Source of the DNA: Patescibacteria group bacterium UBA4664
GTDB taxonomy: Bacteria; Patescibacteriota; Saccharimonadia; CAILAD01; BJGX01
Length of the DNA: 9,040 bases
Assembly: GCA_943353705.1 (NCBI GenBank)
Contig: CALRAY010000016.1
Coordinates: 1-9,040, forward strand
Reading direction: 5' to 3'
The notes beneath the pieces are model-generated. The model saw only the letters and a program-made list of their open reading frames with translations. It did no database searches and was not told the origin of the DNA. A program made the translations under genes and the position numbers. Positions 6,328 to 9,040 of this stretch are shown in pieces (within the stretch, counting starts at the first letter, position 1; the number at the start of each line of letters is the position of its first letter).

Positions 6328-7350
6328 ATGAAAAAAGAAAAATTACAGCTAGATCAAGAAAATAAAAGTGGCATGGAATCTGTCCGCGAAATAAATAATA
6401 GCTCTAAAGCTAAAAAGAAGTTATACAAAAAACCATTTTTTTGGGTGCTAACTCTACTTGCACTCATAGCATTAGGCCTAGCCATATTTGCAGGTGTTTA
6501 TATGCTTGCTCAATCCAAAAATAAGCTCGAGGTTACCAACGGATGGAAGTCTGTAGTCGATGAAAATAAAGTAGTCCAAGGTTTGGCCGATAAGGTTACC
6601 AATCAAGAATCTTTTGATCTGTACAGAGCAGAGCTAAATAAGCTCAAAAATACGCTGGAGAGCAATTATAGCAAATCTCAAAAACTCTCATTCAGGGCTT
6701 CCGATGTTAAGATGTATCAATTATTTCTCAAGGATTACTCCGTATATATCGTAGATAATATACAATATGCTGAAAAAATAAATGATTTCACTCAGGATGC
6801 AGCTGACTCACTTAAGGATAAAGGTATATTGGTTAAGAATTCAGCAACCAATTTTAAGAATAATAATAAATACATAAAAGATGAAATGCCTAATTCGGCA
6901 TTTGAAGTTCAGAATGTGCTTTTGGAGGCCAATAAGCTAATCCTTTCGGACTCCTTGGCATCTAAGGCTAGACAGCTTGCAGAGCAGACCGCAACCGCAA
7001 AAGACCTAGAGGACAGTAAGGCCAGCGAAAATACAGCAGGTAGCTTCCTGAACGCTTACCTGGCAGGAAATGCACCACTGATTCGCCAATTTATGACAGC
7101 GGCCTTCCAGAAAGAGTACGATTTTGAGCAACTTACTTATGAGGCCAGAGCAACAGCTTACCCTGCTAGCTTTAGGATCCTAACAAACCAAAGAATCGAA
7201 GCAGGAAAATATAAGGATCAAGCAAATGTATTATTCAAATATCGGAATGGCTCAAATCAGTATACGATTGGCTATGAAATGAATATAATATTTGAACCAG
7301 AATCTTCTAAGTGGCTAGTTAATAGTATTTCGGAAAGAAATAGTTTTTAG
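6328..7350 (+). CDS. Membrane-anchored protein of unknown function
   Basis: I do not recognise this 340-residue protein. It has a hydrophilic, lysine-rich cytoplasmic N-terminus (1-36), one membrane helix (about 37-62, FFWVLTLLALIALGLAIFAGVYML) and an extracytoplasmic remainder. Residues 70-235 look mainly helical and charged (SYSKSQKLSFRASD, QLAEQTATAKDLEDSK). Residues 236-337 look like an alpha+beta domain (SFLNAYLAGNAPLIRQFMT... ending EPESSKWLVNSISE); that pattern recalls NTF2-like or DUF4878-type folds, but this is only a guess. It starts 7 nt after the mgtE stop, with AGG (6319-6321) as a weak ribosome binding site, so it is very probably co-transcribed with mgtE. A perfect terminator follows six bases after its stop. 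Confidence 0.8.
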   Translation: MKKEKLQLDQENKSGMESVREINNSSKAKKKLYKKPFFWVLTLLALIALGLAIFAGVYMLAQSKNKLEVTNGWKSVVDENKVVQGLADKVTNQESFDLYRAELNKLKNTLESNYSKSQKLSFRASDVKMYQLFLKDYSVYIVDNIQYAEKINDFTQDAADSLKDKGILVKNSATNFKNNNKYIKDEMPNSAFEVQNVLLEANKLILSDSLASKARQLAEQTATAKDLEDSKASENTAGSFLNAYLAGNAPLIRQFMTAAFQKEYDFEQLTYEARATAYPASFRILTNQRIEAGKYKDQANVLFKYRNGSNQYTIGYEMNIIFEPESSKWLVNSISERNSF

Positions 7351-7355
7351 TCATA

Positions 7356-7390
7356 ATTATAAAAGACCGAATTAATCGGTCTTTTATAAT
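7356..7390. terminator. Perfect 15-bp intrinsic terminator, likely bidirectional
   Basis: ATTATAAAAGACCGA (7356-7370), loop ATTAA, and its exact complement TCGGTCTTTTATAAT (7376-7390). The T-rich 3' arm serves plus-strand transcripts from the mgtE unit, and the A-rich 5' arm gives a matching U-run for minus-strand transcripts leaving tRNA-His. Base 7390 is also the A of the tRNA-His CCA end, so the hairpin begins where the mature tRNA finishes. Confidence 0.9.
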
Positions 7391-7466
7391 GGGGCGAGTG
7401 ATGGGTCTTGAACCCACGACCTCCTGGACCACAACCAGGCGCTCTAACCAACTGAGCTACACCCGC
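7390..7466 (-). tRNA. tRNA-His (anticodon GUG)
   Basis: A complete cloverleaf of 77 nt including CCA: acceptor GCGGGTG/CACTCGC, D-arm GCTC/GAGC with loop AGTTGGTTA, anticodon stem CCTGG/CCAGG with loop TTGTGGT (anticodon GTG), variable AGGTC, T-arm GTGGG/CCCAT with TTCAAGA. The discriminator is C73 and the preceding genomic base (7467) encodes the G-1 that pairs with it, the identity element of histidine tRNA. CCA is encoded. No close promoter is visible, so it may be read from tRNA-Arg through the 192-nt spacer. Confidence 0.97.
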
Positions 7467-7537
7467 CACGGCGTCAGACAACTACTTGCAGTCTACACAT
7501 AATTTTAACAAATTCTGTTCCGGCTTCCGTAGCTTGT

Positions 7538-7594
7538 CTTCTTTTCGATGTAACAAATAGCTTAGCGGCTTGGTTTGTTCCATCGTGGAAGAAG
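7538..7594. other. Extended imperfect hairpin in the tRNA-Arg/tRNA-His spacer
   Basis: The 192-nt gap 7467-7658 has no credible gene. Its centre folds on itself: CTTCTT (7538-7543) with AAGAAG (7589-7594), CGATG (7546-7550) with CATCG (7581-7585), and AACAAA (7552-7557) with TTTGTT (7574-7579). A single T/C mismatch, a small asymmetric internal loop and a 16-nt terminal loop interrupt the 17 base pairs. If tRNA-Arg and tRNA-His are one transcript, this would be an RNA processing structure or an unrecognised small RNA. It lacks a terminator T-run. Confidence 0.45.
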
Positions 7595-7658
7595 AAAAGG
7601 TAAGGGGTTTGGTTTATCGAAAATTGTAAAAGTAAAACTTGGACACATCATATGCACA

Positions 7659-7735
7659 TGGTGCCCCCGGCAGGATTCGAACCTACGACCTACGGTTTAG
7701 AAAACCGTTGCTCTATCCAGCTGAGCTACGGGGGC
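7659..7735 (-). tRNA. tRNA-Arg (anticodon UCU)
   Basis: A complete 77-nt cloverleaf with encoded CCA: acceptor GCCCCCG/CGGGGGC, D-arm GCTC/GAGC with loop AGCTGGATA, anticodon stem ACGGT/ACCGT with loop TTTCTAA (anticodon TCT, reading AGA/AGG), variable AGGTC, T-arm GTAGG/CCTGC with TTCGAAT, discriminator A73. The standard G18-G19 and T54-T55-C56 are present, unlike in the neighbouring tRNA-Gly. A TATAAT lies 8 nt upstream, so the precursor would have almost no 5' leader. Confidence 0.97.
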
Positions 7736-7743
7736 ATAGAACT

Positions 7744-7749
7744 ATTATA
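7744..7749 (-). promoter_or_regulatory. -10 box of the tRNA-Arg promoter
   Basis: A perfect TATAAT on the minus strand ends 8 nt before the first base of tRNA-Arg (7735), so transcription would start within 1-2 nt of the mature 5' end. The -35 position at 17-nt spacing (7767-7772) reads TTAATT, a weak match. The tRNA-Gly terminator lies immediately upstream, which supports an independent unit. Confidence 0.55.
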
Positions 7750-7770
7750 GCGTGCAAATGTATATAAATT

Positions 7771-7789
7771 AATCCCGGCAAGCGGGATT
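7771..7789 (-). terminator. Intrinsic terminator after tRNA-Gly
   Basis: AATCCCG (7771-7777), a 5-nt loop, CGGGATT (7783-7789): a perfect 7-bp GC-rich stem starting 10 nt beyond the tRNA-Gly CCA end. On the minus strand it is followed by AATTTATATA, a modest U-rich tail. Confidence 0.6.
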
Positions 7790-7798
7790 TAATTCTTA

Positions 7799-7873
7799 TG
7801 GAGCGGGTAGCGGGGATCAAACCCGCATCTCCTGCTTGGAAGGCAGGAATAATAATCATTATACGATACCCGC
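7799..7873 (-). tRNA. tRNA-Gly (anticodon UCC) with A19-U56
   Basis: A complete 75-nt cloverleaf with encoded CCA: acceptor GCGGGTA/TACCCGC, D-arm GTAT/TTAT with loop AATGATTA, anticodon stem CCTGC/GCAGG with loop CTTCCAA (anticodon TCC), 4-nt variable AGAT, T-arm GCGGG/CCCGC with loop TTTGATC, discriminator T73. It is close to E. coli tRNA-Gly(UCC) in layout. Where that tRNA has G18-G19 and T54-T55-C56, this one has G18-A19 and T54-T55-T56: both partners of the tertiary G19-C56 pair have changed, to A-U. All stems are sound, so it is unlikely to be a pseudogene. Confidence 0.95.
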
Positions 7874-7882
7874 AAACAGAAA

Positions 7883-7900
7883 GGACGCACAAAGTGCGCC
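7883..7900. other. Small hairpin just upstream of tRNA-Gly
   Basis: CGCAC (7886-7890), AAA loop, GTGCG (7894-7898), with GG/CC extending the stem across one bulged A. On the minus strand it lies 9 nt before the tRNA-Gly 5' end, inside the expected precursor leader, where it could guide RNase P or other processing. Confidence 0.4.
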
Positions 7901-7928
7901 ACTTTACTGGATCAAACTGAAATAAATC

Positions 7929-7993
7929 AATTTGGGATATGAAAAGAAATATAAGGTACAAGGGCTAAATAATAATCGCCTAACTCCCAAATT
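7929..7993. repeat. 9-bp inverted repeat in the divergent control region
   Basis: AATTTGGGA (7929-7937) and its exact complement TCCCAAATT (7985-7993), with 47 nt between the arms. The second arm overlaps the -10 box and start point of the minus-strand tRNA-Gly promoter, so it could be an operator pair or chance. Confidence 0.4.
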
Positions 7994-8019
7994 ATATACT
8001 AATAAATATATAAAGGCAA
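7991..8019 (-). promoter_or_regulatory. Sigma70-type promoter driving the tRNA-Gly leader
   Basis: On the minus strand TTGCCT (8014-8019), exactly 17 nt, then a perfect TATAAT (7991-7996). Transcription should begin near 7984, leaving about 110 nt before tRNA-Gly. It is the best-scoring promoter by eye in the window. Confidence 0.65.
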
Positions 8020-8038
8020 TACTGCAAAATTTTCAAAT

Positions 8039-8067
8039 TTGTCACATCATACTTTATCTGCAATAAT
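8039..8067 (+). promoter_or_regulatory. Sigma70-type promoter of the first PLDc_N-like gene
   Basis: TTGTCA (8039-8044), 17 nt, AATAAT (8062-8067). The expected start is at 8074-8075, the A of an ATG that opens a 7-codon ORF. Its -35 is 20 bp from the -35 of the divergent tRNA-Gly promoter. Confidence 0.55.
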
Positions 8068-8074
8068 TATATTT

Positions 8075-8098
8075 ATGAATATAGGAGGCAGCTATTAA
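8075..8098 (+). CDS. Possible leaderless 7-codon ORF overlapping the next start
   Basis: ATG 8075 begins MNIGGSY and stops at TAA 8096-8098. It starts at the predicted transcription start, contains the AGGAGG of the next gene, and its stop shares one base with the proposed ATT start at 8094-8096. If translated it would couple to or compete with the downstream start. It is too short to judge by coding signal. Confidence 0.25.
   Translation: MNIGGSY
8083..8088 (+). promoter_or_regulatory. Shine-Dalgarno that points to an ATT start
   Basis: A perfect AGGAGG, 5 nt before ATT 8094 and 41 nt before ATG 8130. Only the ATT is at working distance in the PLDc_N-like frame. Confidence 0.7.
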
Positions 8099-8444
8099 AA
8101 AATATTTAGCAATAATACCAGCAACGGTCATGAACTTTGCTTTTGTACATGCTCAAGAATCCACATATGTAGAATGGGCCAAACCCCCAAATGTTGACAC
8201 CTATAATACAGCTAGCATGGCGCTACTTATCGTGGTTGGATTAATCATGCTTGCTACGGTTGCATTTGTAATATTTACTTGGGTATTTTGGATAATTATG
8301 TTGGTAGATGCTATCAATCGCAAAGATTGGGACCATGAAAATGATAAGCTAACATGGCTACTAATAATGGTGCTCACAGGAATTATAGGTTCTGTCATAT
8401 ATTACTTCATGGTTAAGCGTAAATATCGCAACAAACATAAGTAA
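8094..8444 (+). CDS. Small PLDc_N-like membrane protein with ATT start
   Basis: The first ATG in frame (8130) would give 104 residues with a truncated leader and no ribosome binding site. Extending upstream to ATT 8094 gives 116 residues starting MKKYLAIIPATVM and ending in a signal-like FVHAQ, with a perfect AGGAGG (8083-8088) 5 nt before it. An in-frame TAG at 8082 rules out anything longer, and no ATG, GTG or TTG lies between. The core has two membrane helices (about 42-71 and 87-106) joined by FWIIMLVDAINRKDW...DKLTWLL, with IIGSVIYYFMVKRK: the PLDc_N pattern of short membrane proteins. It resembles the next gene in layout and sequence. Function unknown; probably an envelope protein. Confidence 0.75.
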   Translation: MKKYLAIIPATVMNFAFVHAQESTYVEWAKPPNVDTYNTASMALLIVVGLIMLATVAFVIFTWVFWIIMLVDAINRKDWDHENDKLTWLLIMVLTGIIGSVIYYFMVKRKYRNKHK

Positions 8445-8460
8445 ATTTGATTAATTGGCC

Positions 8461-8501
8461 TATAATGTGGAATACTATAGTTAATTAAATAAAATAGGAG
8501 G
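8461..8501 (+). promoter_or_regulatory. -10 box and Shine-Dalgarno of the second PLDc_N-like gene
   Basis: TATAAT (8461-8466) predicts a start near 8473 and a leader of about 35 nt; no convincing -35 box is seen. AGGAGG (8496-8501) is 6 nt before ATG 8508, an ideal spacing. Confidence 0.55.
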
Positions 8502-8507
8502 TTTAAA

Positions 8508-8927
8508 ATGAAAATATCATTAAAATACGCATCTGGAGCCGGTGTAATTGCTTCACTAGCCCCGCTAGCCGCTAAAGCTCAGAACTATGACGATGGATTT
8601 ACCACAACCACAGCAGACAGCACAGCAAGCGCTGGATTGGCAATTGGTTTTTTGATTGTTTGGGGAATATTTTCTATTATAGGTATCGCCCTATTTATAT
8701 TCTGGATATTTATGCTAGTAGACGTATTTAAGCGCACAAACTGGCAGGACGATGGTCAAAAAAATTTATGGAAGATAATACTAATAGTATCGTTGTTCAT
8801 CGGACTATCCGGTATAGATTCAATTATTTATTACTTTGTAGTAAAAAAACCCCTAGATAAGGCTGGTAAAACTCCACCTTCTACTCCACAGGCTCCACAA
8901 GCCCCATCCCAGACCCCTCAAGCCTAA
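8508..8927 (+). CDS. Small PLDc_N-like membrane protein with Pro/Gln tail
   Basis: The 139-residue product starts with a signal-peptide-like stretch (1-24, ending AAKA before QNYDD) and a Thr/Ser-rich segment (31-42). Two membrane helices follow (about 43-71 and 87-112), joined by FWIFMLVDVFKRTNWQDDGQKNLW and ending IIYYFVVKK, the PLDc_N-like core. The tail (122-139) is a Pro/Gln/Ala repeat (PPSTPQAP, PQAPSQTPQA), perhaps cytoplasmic. FWI.MLVD..KR..W and .IIYYF.VK are shared with the gene just upstream, so the two are probably tandem paralogues that have diverged in their tails. The family name comes from a region found N-terminal to phospholipase D domains, but there is no catalytic HKD domain here and no enzymatic role should be assumed. 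Confidence 0.85.
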   Translation: MKISLKYASGAGVIASLAPLAAKAQNYDDGFTTTTADSTASAGLAIGFLIVWGIFSIIGIALFIFWIFMLVDVFKRTNWQDDGQKNLWKIILIVSLFIGLSGIDSIIYYFVVKKPLDKAGKTPPSTPQAPQAPSQTPQA

Positions 8928-8988
8928 GCAGGCTTTAGCAGTATAGAAACATAATTATTTTGGTGCCAACGGGCTCAAAAATGATTAT
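8920..8988. other. Hairpins after the second PLDc_N-like gene
   Basis: AAGCCT/AGGCTT (8920-8925, 8930-8935) forms a short stem across the stop codon. A longer imperfect pairing joins ATAATTATTTTG (8951-8962) with CAAAAATGATTAT (8976-8988) around GCC-AACG-GGC. Neither has a clean T-run, so these are only weak terminator candidates. Confidence 0.3.
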
Positions 8989-9020
8989 ATAGGCTAGAAA
9001 AATAACTAAAAATATGTTAG

Positions 9021-9040
9021 AATAATCTGGTTTAGCGCCC
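9021..9040 (+). other. Possible promoter and first bases of a tRNA gene at the window edge
   Basis: AATAAT (9021-9026) is followed by 8 nt and then GCGCCC, where the sequence stops. The N8 spacing equals that between TATAAT and the first base of tRNA-Arg at 7735, and GCGCCC is a common bacterial tRNA 5' end. The rest is outside the window, so this is a guess. Confidence 0.2.

Noticed and set aside
5756..6328. 190-codon open frame on the minus strand opposite mgtE
   Set aside because: It is the mirror of the hydrophobic MgtE pore domain, has no ribosome binding site or recognisable domain, and the plus-strand protein is a clear family member.
7713..7961. 82-codon minus-strand frame
   Set aside because: It runs through tRNA-Gly and into tRNA-Arg; the cloverleafs explain the sequence.
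8130..8444. ATG 8130 as start of the first PLDc_N-like gene
   Set aside because: No ribosome binding site at working distance and it cuts the signal peptide; AGGAGG with ATT 8094 fits better.
8920..8936. AAGCCT/AGGCTT stem as a strong terminator
   Set aside because: It has only 6 bp, overlaps the stop codon and is followed by TAGCAG rather than a T-run.
1..9040. UGA-recoded genetic code (code 25) of some CPR phyla
   Set aside because: No in-frame UGA appears in the long genes and tsaE ends in UGA; code 11 explains everything, although the tsaE stop alone would be weak evidence.
1..9040. CRISPR array, insertion sequence, prophage or restriction system
   Set aside because: No regularly spaced repeats, transposase, integrase or phage motifs were seen; the gene content is ordinary chromosomal.

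Overview
The window is AT-rich and densely packed. It looks like a chromosomal segment of a small-genome bacterium, most likely of the Candidate Phyla Radiation / Patescibacteria, with a Saccharibacteria (TM7)-like organism as my best guess. This rests on gene content and style: a very short TsaB, several promoters whose -10 box sits right at the start codon, overlapping genes, and small signal-peptide proteins with a PLDc_N-like membrane core. UGA acts as a stop at the end of tsaE, and no long frame uses it as a sense codon, so the standard bacterial code fits. I could not confirm the taxonomy by a search.

Layout. Positions 1-111 (minus strand) are the start of a type IV prepilin-like gene that runs off the window. 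A divergent promoter region (112-202) separates it from a plus-strand cluster ending at 7350: a secreted, C-terminally anchored protein with two lamin-tail domains; tsaE and a compact tsaB (tRNA t6A modification); rny (RNase Y), ymdB (metallophosphoesterase) and an HU-family gene; mgtE (Mg2+ channel/transporter); and a membrane-anchored protein of unknown function. The junctions are tight (ATGA and TAATG overlaps). A 16-codon ORF fits exactly between rny and ymdB using the same two overlap types. A perfect 15-bp hairpin terminator ends the cluster.

Positions 7390-7873 hold three minus-strand tRNA genes with encoded CCA: His(GUG), Arg(UCU) and Gly(UCC). The tRNA-Gly carries a paired change of the near-universal G19-C56 tertiary contact to A19-U56. 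The 192-nt spacer between Arg and His has an extended imperfect hairpin. A good minus-strand promoter lies about 110 nt upstream of tRNA-Gly.

From 8039 the plus strand carries two related small membrane proteins. Each has a signal-peptide-like N-terminus and a PLDc_N-like two-helix core, and each is preceded by a perfect AGGAGG. The first appears to start at an ATT codon that overlaps the stop of a 7-codon leaderless ORF. The window ends at a possible tRNA start.

Working together: RNase Y with YmdB (RNA turnover/signalling), HU (nucleoid) and TsaE/TsaB (translation fidelity) form a housekeeping block. The prepilin, lamin-tail protein, MgtE, the 340-residue anchored protein and the PLDc_N pair belong to the envelope. 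The recurring theme is translation initiation: leaderless starts, AGGAGG starts, stop-start coupling and one ATT start all occur within 9 kb.
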